DNA of 64,000 bases from Paramacrobiotus metropolitanus (Eukaryota; Tardigrada; Eutardigrada; Parachela; Macrobiotidae). The first letter of the stretch is position 1; each line of letters starts with the position of its first letter. The translations under genes were made by a program, and so were the position numbers. Below are positions 10,776 to 22,500 of this stretch, piece after piece. The notes under the pieces are model-generated. The model worked only from the letters and a program-made list of their open reading frames with translations. It ran no database searches and was not told the origin of the DNA. The DNA lies in assembly GCF_019649055.1 (NCBI RefSeq), contig NW_026570323.1, forward strand, positions 248,001-312,000. The letters are read 5' to 3'.

Positions 10776-12038
10776 ATGGAACCACCATAGAACCTCCATA
10801 GAACCTCCATAGAACCACAATGGAACCACGTGCAATGTCACAACCCGGCATGCTCCCATGCTAGCCCTCTTTTCTGGCGCCCATAGAACCACATAGAACC
10901 ACCATAGAACCTCCATAGAACCACCATAGAACCACAATGGTACCACGTGCAGAATCACAACCCGGCATGCTCCCATAGTAGCCCTCTTTTCTGGCGCCCA
11001 TAGAACCACATAGAACCATCATAGAACCTCCATAGAACCACCATAGAACCACAATGGTACCACGTGCAAAGTCACAACCCGGCATGCTCCCATAGTAGCC
11101 CTCTTTTTTTGGCGCCCATAGAACCACATAGAACCACCATAGAACCTCCATAGAACCACCATAGAACCACAATGGAACCACGTGCAAAGTCACAACCCGG
11201 CATGCTCCCATACTAGCCCTCTTTTTTTGGCGCCCATAGAACCACATAGAACCACCATGGAACCTCCATAGAACCTCCATAGAACCACAATGGAACCACG
11301 TGCAAAGTCACAACCCGGCATGCTCCCATACTAGCCTTCTTTTTTTGGGCCCATAGAACCACATAGAACCACATAGAACCACCATAGAACCTCCATAGAA
11401 CCACCATAGAACCACAATGGAACCACGTGCAAAGTCACAACCCGGCATGCTCCCATACTAGCCCTCTTTTTTTGGCGCCCATAGAACCACATAGAACCAC
11501 CATAGAACCTCCATAGAACCACCATAGAACCACAATGGAACCACGTGCAAAGTCACAACCCGGCATGCTCCCATACTAGCCCTCTTTTTTTGGCGCCCAT
11601 AGAACCACATAGAACCACCATAGAACCTCCATAGAACCACCATAGAACCACAATGGAACCACGTGCAGAATCACAACCCGGCATGCTCCCATACTAGCCC
11701 TCTTTTCTGGCGCCCATAGAACCACATAGAACCACCATAGAACCTCCATAGAACCACCATAGAACCACAATGGAACCACGTGCAAAGTCACAACCCGGCA
11801 TGCTCTCATACTAGCCCTCTTTTTTGGCGCCCATAGAACCATATAGAACCACCATAGAACCTCCATAGAACCACCATAGAACCACAATGGAACCACGTGC
11901 AAAGTCACAACCCGGCATGCTCCCATACTAGCCCTCTTTTCTTCCGCCCATAGAACCACATAGAACCACCATAGAAACTCCATAGAACCACCATAGAACC
12001 ACAATGGAACCACGTGCAAAGTCACAAGCCGGCATGCT
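10776..12038 (-). repeat. Left ~118-bp satellite array, about 11 copies
   Basis: Each unit contains cccggcatgctcccat, a T-rich cctcttttttggcgccc, and a run of iterated 12-14-bp ccatagaacca motifs. Eleven copies of the gcatgct marker fall at 115-128-bp spacing from about 10845 to 12031. Translating the minus strand gives repetitive tryptophan-rich ORFs of up to 149 codons that follow the period of the satellite. They are not called as genes. Confidence 0.9.
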
Positions 12039-12321
12039 TAAATTCCATCACTACACACTCTCCTTGGGCTTGTCTTCTTGCGGCGGCGGGATTTTAGGAT
12101 TGCATTCGGTGCTTAGACTTCCGCTAGCTTGTACTAATTCAGCCTCAAGTAAGACATAACTCGGTTCTTTACTGTTTTATTAAAAAATAATTTGATTCTT
12201 ATTGCAGTACCGCATTTTGTGCAGTAACGACTTTATCTTGTGTCGCGCTTCGCGCGGAAATGAACATTCACCTCCCTTTTTGATACTTGATTTGGATCAT
12301 GCGTGCGCTGTACCGATCACT

Positions 12322-12745
12322 AAGGCCGTTTTCATTTCGGCCAAGTTCATTTCGGCCGCCATTCACTTTGGTCGACCATAACTTCGGCCGCAGTTTATTT
12401 CGGCCGACGTTATTTTGATCGAATTAGGCCAAGAAAACGTTATTTTCGATTTAACTACGTTTTGATGGTACCATAACCTTTCGAATAACTTAAGATTAAC
12501 AAAAGATTGAAGATAACAACTTCTGAATAACCTAAGAATGACCTAAGAAAACCTAAGAGACCTGAGAAAACTTAAGAATAACAATCCCAAGAATAACCTA
12601 AGAAACCGAAGCAACAAACGAAAACTAGGAGAACAAAAATGGCCAAATGTCTTGTTGCCAAAATTTGCGGTTGCCAAAATGAGTGCTGCCCAAAGTGAAC
12701 CTCGGCCGAAATGAACTTTGGCCGAAGTCGCAAGTCCGCCGAAGT
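12322..12745. repeat. Nested foldback repeat with ttcggccgaagt arms
   Basis: The left arm iterates catttcggccaagtt and atttcggccgcc. The right arm (12660-12745) carries the complements: gaacctcggccgaaatg and aactttggccgaagt. The centre (about 12480-12610) iterates aacctaagaa. It lies inside the larger foldback element. Confidence 0.75.
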
Positions 12746-13180
12746 AACACTATTTCCAACATACAGATTCATATGTTATTTGAGGATTTTTATATCAGAT
12801 TAATGGCACCTTTCTTCGATTTTTAAATACATTTCAAAAATATTAAAACTAAGTATAAAATTATGGGAAAGTGCTATCAACTGAAAAGTGAAATTGATTT
12901 CGTTTTCTACTTTAAAGCCATGTCTCCTTCAAATCAAAGTTTCAAGAAGATCGGGCAGCAAATTGACTAGCAACCTGACATTTCGTACATAACAATGGGT
13001 TTCAATGCCCGTTTTACCGGATGGGCCAACAAAATGGCGGCCTTTGTTTTTGTTTTCGCTCCGATTAAACAACTTTGCTTACCAGATTTCAGACCTTACC
13101 AGTAACTTTCCGAAGTTACGACAAAATCGCAAAATGAAAATTTTTTGAAAACCGGCAGAATGCTTATCCCGCAATTTTAA

Positions 13181-13565
13181 ATGGCACCGCGACATTTCGC
13201 CGCCGACAACTCGTCGCAGGACTTTTAGTCGCAGACATTTCGCCGCAAACGTCGTCGCAGGACATTTCGTCTATAGGACTTTCCGCCGCGCGACTTTCCG
13301 TCGCATGGCCGCTTCGACGCAAGGAAATTTCGCAGCAAGGATATCCCGACCAAGCGACATTTCGCCTATCGGATAAATGATTTACCGAGCTAAATAAAAG
13401 AGTCAGAAAATTAAGAAAAAATAAGAATAAGAAACCAAAGAATAACCTAAGAACTGAAAAAATCCTAAGTAGAGATTTAAGAAAGCGCGGTGATTTAGTT
13501 ATGCGGCGATTATTCGCATCGTTTGAAAAGTCCCAAAACGAAATGTCCGCGACCAGAAGTGGCTC
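13181..13565. repeat. Nested foldback repeat with gacatttcgtcgc arms
   Basis: The left arm (13181-13370) iterates gcgacatttcgccg, gtcgcaggacatttcg and relatives. An A-rich centre contains aataacctaagaa. The right end reads aacgaaatgtccgcgacc, complementary to the left arm. It shares its first bases with the element at 6405-6690. Confidence 0.75.
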
Positions 13566-13936
13566 CATATGAGATCAGTAGCCCCTCATTGTGCAAGCGT
13601 ACGTATTTTTGCGTAGCCTACAGCACTCACTTATTAACGAACGTTTGCACTAATTAATTAATGATGCAATGCAGTTGACCCCGGTTCCGCCCTTGGCGAA
13701 CGCTGCGAATATTGGGAAACGAGGCTGGCATATATGTTAGTGCCAGACTGCCAGTATTGTTTGTCTGTACTACTGCATCATTAATGTAATGGCGGTCATG
13801 GCAGACTTCATGAATGTGGATTACTTACGAACAATGCAAATTCTATGGAAATGCCGAGGAGTTGATGAGACGGCGGCTTTGGTGATAGCTAAAACTCCAA
13901 CGGCAGCATACGCAAATATCTATTAGTTTATTTAGT

Positions 13937-14058
13937 AAATCCTTGATCGCAATTGGTGCCTAAGGGGCGGCCTTACGTAAGTATTTATTATCATCTATAA
14001 GTATAGCTAAATCCTTGATCGCAATTGGTGCCTTAGGTGGGCGGCCTTACGTGAGTAT
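13937..14058 (+). repeat. Two-copy 72-bp tandem repeat
   Basis: Starting at 13937 and again at 14009, about 50 bases recur: aaatccttgatcgcaattgg, then tgcct, then ggcggccttacgt and onward. There is one small indel between copies. Non-coding. Confidence 0.8.
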
Positions 14059-15044
14059 ATGTTATGACTTCAATAAATCGGCGTCGTCGATGCCTAGCCA
14101 CACCATGATAGCGAATACTGTATGCGACACCACGTTTAGCACACTTGTAATTCTTCCTATCGCATTTACACAACAGACGTGAACTTGATCGTTATACCGT
14201 TACTCTTTAGCCGTATAAAAGAATTGTTATTTACCAAAAATTTATTCATAGCACCACCGCGTACTTTTGTACTTAAGTGCACTGCTACTAGTACACATAC
14301 CGTACAACGAGGCTTATGTTAAGGGTTAGGATATAATTTGTATGATCATTCCAGTGTCTTTAATTTTTCTGATTACAACCTTCTACATCAAGATCAATTA
14401 TTAGTGTTGGCTGCTCTCACGCTTGCATTAAATTTTGGGAATCGGTATTACGCTCTTGATATTATCGGAGTACAGTACTTATTTACGGCCGCAGTAAATA
14501 CTGTTGTACATTGTTAAGCTTCTACTATGTACGTAAAATATAACTGCATCGCATCAGTCTGGGTCCGAATCCCAATTTTAATATTCGCATGTGTTCGCAA
14601 GATTCGCCAAGTTCATGCTAAGGTTAAAGTGTATCCAGGATACCTTAACATTTTTACAGCTTGGAATGTACACATAACTAATTTATATTATAGTAACTGA
14701 ATTAACAGTACGAGGCAGTGTTACTGACTTGTCGCATAAGAGAGGGGGCCAAGTGGGGGCCAACAAGCCAAAACCTTATAAAAGATTGAATAAACTTAAT
14801 TAATATTTTTAATTGCATTTTTACTGGCGTGTGGTCGGGATTTCCATTAAGCATTCAATCCGGGGGTAAAAACCTTGTCGTGCTGTTGTTACAAGGGCTA
14901 AAGGTAGTCAGCAAGTACTAAAACAGACTTACGTAATAATCAACTCGCGTCATAGACAGAACCCTTGGCATACATAATGCTAATAACAAGATTACATAAA
15001 ACAAGAACAGGATATGAAGATCGACTTTAACCGCTTCCTTAGCG

Positions 15045-15475
15045 AACTCACCGAATGTCGCCAATACAGGAATACCAGAACCGGTATACTAATGGTTAGG
15101 CTCATTTAACACAACCTCAGCAGGAACGTTGGTAAACACTGCGAACGCTGCGAATGCAGCGAATATAGGAAAATCAAACCCGGCATGTCGTTGGGTATGC
15201 TTACAAAGACTGACTTTTAAAGTATCCTTGGCGAACGCTGCGAAAATGAGAAGATCAGAACCGGCATAATTACAGTGACCGCAGCAGCCATTTTGGCAAA
15301 CTGTGGGAATAAGAGAATATAGGAAAATCAGAATCAGCATATTTACAGTGGCCGGAGCAGCCCCTTAGGCGAATTGTGCGAATGCTGCAAATATGAGAAA
15401 ATCAGATCCAGGATATAAAGAGTAACCTGACAAGCTACACTGGCGAACTTTGCGAATGCTGCAGTCTTGATAATT
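15045..15475 (+). repeat. Degenerate tandem repeats (gcgaacgctgcgaat...aaaatcagaaccggcat)
   Basis: Blocks built from gcgaacgctgcgaat, aatataggaaaatcag and aaccggcata recur about six times at 60-90-bp spacing. A lone copy lies at 13695. The remainder of the foldback interior (13566-13930, 14060-15040 and 15480-16480) shows no gene and no clear repeat. Confidence 0.65.
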
Positions 15476-16481
15476 TAGGTCTGACTAGCAAACTAATCTC
15501 AACAATTCTCCTGTAATCGGCAACTCCCATACTATCGTCACCGACTGGCTTTTTCAGTGGCTGCTGTATAAACCGAAAGACTCATAAACGCTAATATTTG
15601 CAGACGAACCCACATGCATAACTCCAGAATGCATTGCGTCTGATGCAATAATTATCGTTTTGAAATGCGTACGTCATTTGCGTAGGCTACATATATGGGG
15701 TTACTGATCTCATTCTTTACCCCGGCCATTCCCATAATTATATTATAAGAATGCTTTTAGGCCTCCAGGCTCCAGCAGTCAGTCCGTTCGTTAGCAGCGG
15801 TCTTGCTGCCCAGTCATAGAGTAGATCTAGTGCACAAGCGTTTGTGCAATACAGGTCTCGGTCACACGGGTGCTGCTTAGCCCACGACCATAAATACTGA
15901 CATAGGTACACGTGATCGCTGACGTTGTCATCTAAGGCTCGTAGGGTACACAATGAGAGGACGCGGATCGGCGAAAATATTTCGGCTAACGCTCTGCTCA
16001 ACCAGCACTCAGTTCGGTGACCGCTCATTGCGGCGTTCCGTTGTTATAGTCATATGTCGTTTCTGTTGGTTTTATCTCAAAGAACTTAACTTAGACGACA
16101 GTTTAGAATCTATAACCGTAAGCTGGGCCATATCCGGAAGGTCCAGAGGGTGACCAAACATGATCAAACTGACCAAACTAGGCTCCCAAAGGTCCTGCTA
16201 GTCCGTAAAGCCACCCCTACATCAGATATACCAAAAAAATCACAGGAGAACAAATTGCTAAGATTCATAAAAACATGAAGCAAAGTTCCGAAAATTATTG
16301 CTCACTGGCCAATACTGGTCACTTGAGAATGCCATGCCGGTTATGACACGGCTGGGCATGGTACAATTTTACAAATAAGAGTCGAAAATTCATATTAATT
16401 GGCAGCAGCGTCGTACAAGATACAATTAACAATCAAAATAAAGCTAAAAAAAGCTGTATTAACTGACTTATAAATATAGTG

Positions 16482-17992
16482 GGCGCGAGAAAAGAGGGCA
16501 AGTATGGAAGCATGCCGGCTTGTGACTTTGTACCCGGTTCCATTGTGGTTCTATGGTGGTTCTATGTGGCTCTATGGGCGCCAGAAAAGAGGGCTAGTAT
16601 GGAAACATGCCGGTCTGTGACTTTGTACCCGGTTCCATTGTGGTTCTCTGGTGGTTCTATGTGGTTCTATGGGCGCCAGAAAAGAGGGCTAGTATGGGAG
16701 CATGCCGGGTTGTGACTTTGCACGTGGTTCCATTGTGGTTTTATGGTGGTTCTATGGAGTTTCTATGGTGGTTCTATGTGGTTCTATGGGCGCCAAAAAA
16801 GAGGGTAGTATGGGAGCATGCCGGATTGTGACTTTGCACGTGGTTCCATTGTGATTCTATGGTGGTTCTATGGAGGTTCTATGGTGGTTCTATGTGGTTC
16901 TATGGGCGCCAAAAAAAGAAGGCTAGTATGGGAGAAGGCTAGTATGGCATGCCGGGTTGTGACCTTGCACGTGGTTCCATTGTGGTTCTATGGTGGTTCT
17001 ATGGAGGTTCTATGGTGGTTCTATGTGGTTCTATGGGCGCCGGAGAAAGAGGGCTAGTATGGGAGCATGCCGGGTTGTGACCTTGCACGTGGTTCCATTG
17101 TGGTTCTATGGTGGTTCTATGGAGGTTCTATGGTGGTTCTATGTGGTTCTATGGGCGCCAGAAAAGAGGGCTAGTATGGGAGCATGCCGGGTTGTGATTC
17201 TGCACGTGGTTCCATTGTGGTTCTATGGTGGTTCTATGGAGGTTCTATGGTGGTTCTATGTGGTTCTATGGGCGCCAGAGAAGAGGACTAGTATGGGAGC
17301 ATGCCGGGTTGTGACTTTGCACGTGGTTCCATTGTGGTTTTATGGTGGTTCTATGGAGTTTCTATGGTGGTTCTATGTGGTTCTATGGGCGCCAAAAAAG
17401 AGGGTAGTATGGGAGCATGCCGGATTGTGACTTTGCACGTGGTTCCATTGTGGTTCTATGGTGGTTCTATGGAGGTTCTATGGTGGTTCTATGTGGTTCT
17501 ATGGGCGCCAAAAAAAGAAGGCTAGTATGGGAGAAGGCTAGTATGGCATGCCGGGTTGTGACCTTGCACGTGGTTCCATTGTGGTTCTATGGTGGTTCTA
17601 TGGAGGTTCTATGGTGGTTCTATGTGGTTCTATGGGCGCCAGAAAAGAGGGCTAGTATGGGAGCATGCCGGGTTGTGACCTTGCACGTGGTTCCATTGTG
17701 GTTCTATGGTGGTTCTATGGAGGTTCTATGGTGGTTCTATGTGGTTCTATGGGCGCCAGAAAAGAGGGCTAGTATGGGAGCATGCCGGGTTGTGATTCTG
17801 CACGTGGTTCCATTGTGGTTCTATGGTGGTTCTATGGAGGTTCTATGGTGGTTCTATGTGGTTCTATGGGCGCCAGAGAAGAGGACTAGTATGGGAGCAT
17901 GCCGGGTTGTGACTTTCTAACCGGTTCCATTGTGGTTCTGTGGTGGTTCTATGGAGGTTCTATGGGTTCTACTGTGGTTCTATGTGGTTCTA
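16482..17992 (+). repeat. Right ~118-bp satellite array, about 13 copies, with higher-order structure
   Basis: This is the same repeat as the left array, but on the opposite strand. Markers gcatgccgg occur 13 times from 16511 to about 17900. A block of five units is duplicated about 600 bp apart: the variant agggtagtatgggagcatgc occurs at about 16802 and 17401, and the unusual aaggctagtatggcatgcc junction at about 16930 and 17530. The array is thus homogenising in multi-unit blocks. The long plus-strand ORFs come from the repeat. Confidence 0.9.
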
Positions 17993-18045
17993 TTTGTTCA
18001 GGTGGTTGTGTCCTAGTCTGTTGGTTTAATCCCCATAGAACCGCT

Positions 18046-18071
18046 TAATGTCCTAACTTGGACATTCTATG
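18046..18071 (-). repeat. Right terminal inverted repeat of the foldback element
   Basis: It reads taatgtcctaacttggac and onward, and is followed by the direct repeat aaaaaatt (18072-18079). Mate of 10728-10753. Confidence 0.85.
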
Positions 18072-18079
18072 AAAAAATT

Positions 18080-19569
18080 ACCAGTCGCCAGCGTTACTAG
18101 GGACAGCACGGGTTGTCCGCTTGTCCTTCGTGTCCGGTCGTTCGGAAAGCTGGAAAGGATACTCGTATTGACGTACAGCGGTACTGACGACGGCTGCTGT
18201 TTTATGATTTCAGGTTGTTGATCTGATGTGACACTCGTTTTTTGCTGCTGTTATTTTATTGTTGTTCTTGCGCTTTTAACACACTGTACAGCGTTGATGA
18301 TAACAGGGATTAGAAATGTGGTGGTCATCGCTTACATATCTGCCATATAACCGATTTTCGTTGTTTCTTAAACGAATTGCTGACTACTTTAGCAGCTGGC
18401 GCTTTATTGTCCCCGCTGGCAACCTGAAACGCTGGGTTATTACTGTGTTAGAGGAGGCAGAAAACGCGTGCGTTCTATGCAGCTGTGTGTAATCGCTAAG
18501 AGAATTTTGTCAAATTTTAACAAAGTATTTTACAATATGTAAATTGATACGCGCGTTTGATTGCATTGTCACACCTACTGACAGCACTGACATGGTTACA
18601 CATATGCACTTGTCCAGCATCAAGGTGAAAGGAACAGCTGTATAGCAGCTAAAAAAAAACGGAACGAGAAAAGTACACTTCACACCGTAATCAAGCTTGC
18701 GTTTCAAAAGCCCAACCCAAATTAACTCAGCTTTATTCTTTGATAGCAAGACACTCACGCCTGAATTTTACCAAACCGTAATCCTGCTCACGCAGAGAAA
18801 ATATTTATGGTTAATGAGGCGTAGGCGCAACATCACGTCAGGCTGCCAGAAATTCCCATCGATCCAGTCAGCATATTGTTGCCAGTTAATTAATCCGTGT
18901 TTCCAGTGTACGAAGCGCCAACCAGCGAAAGAGAGGATCACTTAAGCTGGGCAGAAGATGAAGCACTGCTTGTAAATGCGTATTCAAATTGCCAAGTTGG
19001 AACGTCCACAAAATCATTAGCAATGACATTCAACCGGATGTTATGCCAAACAGAAATACAAATTCCCGTGAGGAATCGTGAGAATAAAACAGCCTTGCGG
19101 TGCGGTGCTAATTAACGTTACGTGCTCCAGTACCGCTGCGCGAACCTTAACGGGAGCAGGTGCAAGCTGCACACTGCACAGTTACCTAACCTATCATTCA
19201 CCTGTGTCGTCTCGCTTTAGCACCAAACGTATGTTGGGCAACGCATCCTTGTCGCGACCGGCAAAGAATGGCAGGCCGACAATCTAAAGAGTCGTTTCGT
19301 TGACCGGAAGATCCCGAAAATAATTGGACAATCTGGATCGGCCGCCTTCCTGAGGCAGCCTGTATACTTAACAGCAGTTAGAGGGAATGTAACTGCTTTT
19401 TGCGGCCAGTCAATGCGCGGCCTGGGTTTTATTCTCAGTTTTTGATTTCTCAACTTTTCAACTGGTGTGTTTTTCAACTGCACACTGGATGCTGCCGGAA
19501 TGTGCGAATGTTAAAACACCTGGAACGACGGAACATACGTTTAAAAACCTTTAACCTGGTAATAAAAAA
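18080..19569. other. Intergenic region upstream of the guanylyl cyclase gene
   Basis: About 1.5 kb without a recognisable coding block or repeat. The promoter of the downstream gene presumably lies here, but no TATA or initiator site can be assigned with confidence. Confidence 0.4.
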
Positions 19570-22500
19570 ATGCACCGGCATAGCACTCGTTGCAGTGCTT
19601 TGTGCATTGTGTTGATTATCTGGCTTGTGCTCAGCCAAGGTCAGCGAGCACCGCCAGGCCCCGTCCAACCGACCCTGGAGGTGCGGGTGGTCAGTCTACA
19701 GATACGAGAGCCCAGCGTGGCAGTCGGGCTAGTATGGATGGGCGGCGCGCTGCAGCTGGCCGTGCAGCGCGCCAACGAACGCTATGCGCAGCGCGGACTG
19801 CGCTTCTTGGTGCATCCCGTGGACGTCATGATCAACTATACCTGCGCGCAGACGGCCGCGGACGGGATTTTCCACATGGCCGACTATTATTACCGCCACA
19901 ATTTGGACCAGCAATCGTTGGACACGTGTGACCTCTACTTCACCAACAGTATAAACCAGCTTCTCAAAGCATGGAAACTGGCTTGTTGTAGACGTGTTCC
20001 TCTTTGCAGGTTGTATGGACTATTTTCAGATGCTCTCCCTATCTAGCGGTAAGCTGAGTCATACAACTCACCATCAGTAGCTTAGTGATGTCAGCTCCTT
20101 TACAACCGGCAAAACCGTTCGGCTTAAAATCGTGTTCCGGCAAAGGTGCCCGGGTGTGATGTCGGTTCAGGGTGTTTGAAAAGGCCAGAAACAATGAAAA
20201 ACTGGGCCAGCTAATTAACGACCGGTCACCGATAAACGTTTGCCCGGGTTTTCTTGGTCTAAAGACAAAAGTCCTGCTGACGGAATCATCCGTTCGGTTT
20301 TTAACCTTTTTTGCCCTTCACAGTTGTTTAATCGTGCGTTTGTTTCGCAGAATGGAACGCTTTCTTTTTCAACAAGTAAGCCAAATTCCTAGTTTTCTTA
20401 CAGTTGGCATGACCTTTAGTTATCACCAGTATCAGATAGTCATTTAGTCATTATCCTTCACAAATCATCAACGGCTCTATCCAGTTTGACAATGGTATGT
20501 GTTTATACTGTGTTCCAGTGGTATCGCGTTACTGTCATCCGTCCCACCGCGAATGACCCCCACGTACCTGTTGAATCTGGCCGTCAGCGAGGTGGACGCG
20601 GCACGCACCGTATGGGGCATCCTCCGCTCCTTCGGCTGGTCGCGCGTGGCTCTCCTGCTGGACACGCGCGCCACCACCGTCTTCTACGCCTACCTGCTCA
20701 ATGCCGCCAAGGCCTTGTCGCTTGCCAACAACGTCCCGCTGACCTCCTATCCCTTTCAGCCCAACGACAACGCTTCCATCGCCACCGCCCTACTGCGCGC
20801 CCAGGAAAACAGTCGCGGTACGTCACCAATCGTTAAAAGTTAAAAGACGTTATCGTATGTATGGATGTTACTCTTCTGTATGATCTTTCTTTTCTCTATT
20901 CAACTGTGGCCTGCAGTTTTCTTCCTTTCTTCTTCTGCGCCCGTTGCCTATCTGATAATGGTAAGTTACACGTAGACATACTGCGCAAGTTGTACTCGTG
21001 CCGAGGCGTACGTAAAGGCACCTTCCCAAAATGCTTTCATAGCAGAAATCTGTTGTCTGTTAACGTGCAGTAGCGGAAGCGCTATTTTTTGCCTTGAGAA
21101 GGTCGCTCAAGATCTCATATTGTGCAGTTAATCGGCATAATTGTGCGCTTAAAGCATACAGACTCTGCAGCCACCGTTAACATACATTGTACAACGTGCA
21201 AAAAAGTACAGAAGCGCTAATGAAGTTAGCGATCAGATTCGAAAAACAAAAAAACGGTCTAACTGTACATTCACCTCGAGGTACGGAAAAAGTGCCGATA
21301 TATAAGCCCAACAACTGCAAAGGAACTTTCTATGGGCTTGTGTTTACAATACATTATACAATGGCTAACAGCGCTGGCGGATGCCGTGCTCCTATAGTAC
21401 CATTGCTCACACCAAAATGAGCAAGTAACGTTCTATCAGAAAAAAATGTTGAGAGCATTACATTGCAGCTATTCAAACTATATCGTTATCACCCGTCATT
21501 GATGCTATTTCAAATACACGAGAACATAACTACGTATCATACACGAATGCATACGAGCATACGCGATCTGGGAGTTTGTGTACCTTGGGGAATATAGGAA
21601 TATCTGATTGATCTCAAGCTATTTTTCTGATCTTGCCGTTCTTTCATCATGAAGAATTCTAGGCTGATTAAACAGATGAAACGAAACGAAACGTGAAACG
21701 TGTGGTGGCAGTTTCCAGTGAGTGATTACAGATTCATCAGCGGATTTATCGATTCTTTTACTTGATTCTATGAAGGCTACTGATTACCTTCCGCTCAGGG
21801 GCTACTTTAGATGTTGTCTCTAGTTGTATATGAAATGTGTGGTCACTGTACAATTCGTTCTCACAGGATCTGGCCAGTCAACTGGGGATGACCAACGGAG
21901 AATATGTGCGTCTGCAGAATATGGTTTTACGAATGCTTCTGTAAGACCTTAAAATTTGATGGTCCGGCAGGTGTTCCTCAATGTCCAGCCTGTCCAAAAT
22001 AACTTCTACGGAAAGGCATCCTTCTTCAACAATCCCAAGCCGTTAGTAAGTAGAGAAGAGCCTCTCTTGTTCGAATTAAACTGATAGAAAAGGGTTTAAA
22101 TATCTTATTCAAAATACTGCCTTATGTTGCATTAAAACTTCGCTCGGAACGGTCCCAGTTGAGAGCATCCCATGTTGTTGGACAATAGCTTGTGGGACGG
22201 AACTTTCCGTGATCGTTCAGCAGTTGTGCCGTTGCAGATGTTGAACTTGACTTGGAACCTGATTTTTCTCACCTTCCATGAATCCGACGACACCGAATAC
22301 GAGCGACAACTGAACGGTGAACTGCGTCAGTTGGCCTACGAGATGTACAACGTCACATATGAGCCAGGATTCCAGGTGAGACATCACATAATTACTGCAG
22401 TACACTGACAGATTTACCGGGTTATAAGAAGGCATTTAAATGGAGAAGCGCGAGTAACCGACAGGAAAGTGGATGGGTTATTAGTGGATGCTTAATGAAA

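Larger units (their letters stand above)
10728..18071. mobile_element. 7.3-kb foldback-type element with 26-bp TIRs and 8-bp TSD
   Basis: The left end (10728-10753) and right end (18046-18071) are inverted copies matching at 24 of 26 positions, with a perfect 22-bp core containing gtccaagttaggac. The flanks carry the direct 8-bp repeat aaaaaatt (10720-10727 and 18072-18079), as expected for a target-site duplication. Inside each end lies a long array of a ~118-bp repeat, and the two arrays are in opposite orientation. The middle (12040-16480) holds no transposase-like ORF. An 8-bp duplication is typical of hAT-superfamily transposition; this is a non-autonomous element that would need a transposase in trans (inference). 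Two smaller foldback repeats are nested in the centre. Confidence 0.8.

Noticed and set aside
10743-12025. Long minus-strand ORFs rich in W, V and Y across the left satellite array
   Set aside because: They repeat with the ~118-bp period of the satellite, appear in several frames and start/stop only at array variants. No signal or domain supports a protein.
14550-14580. Possible tRNA T-loop (gggtccgaatccca)
   Set aside because: No A-box, acceptor stem or anticodon stem can be built upstream within tRNA length.
16479-17920. Plus-strand ORFs of up to 167 codons in the right array
   Set aside because: Same satellite read on the opposite strand; the translated repeats are identical to those of the left array.
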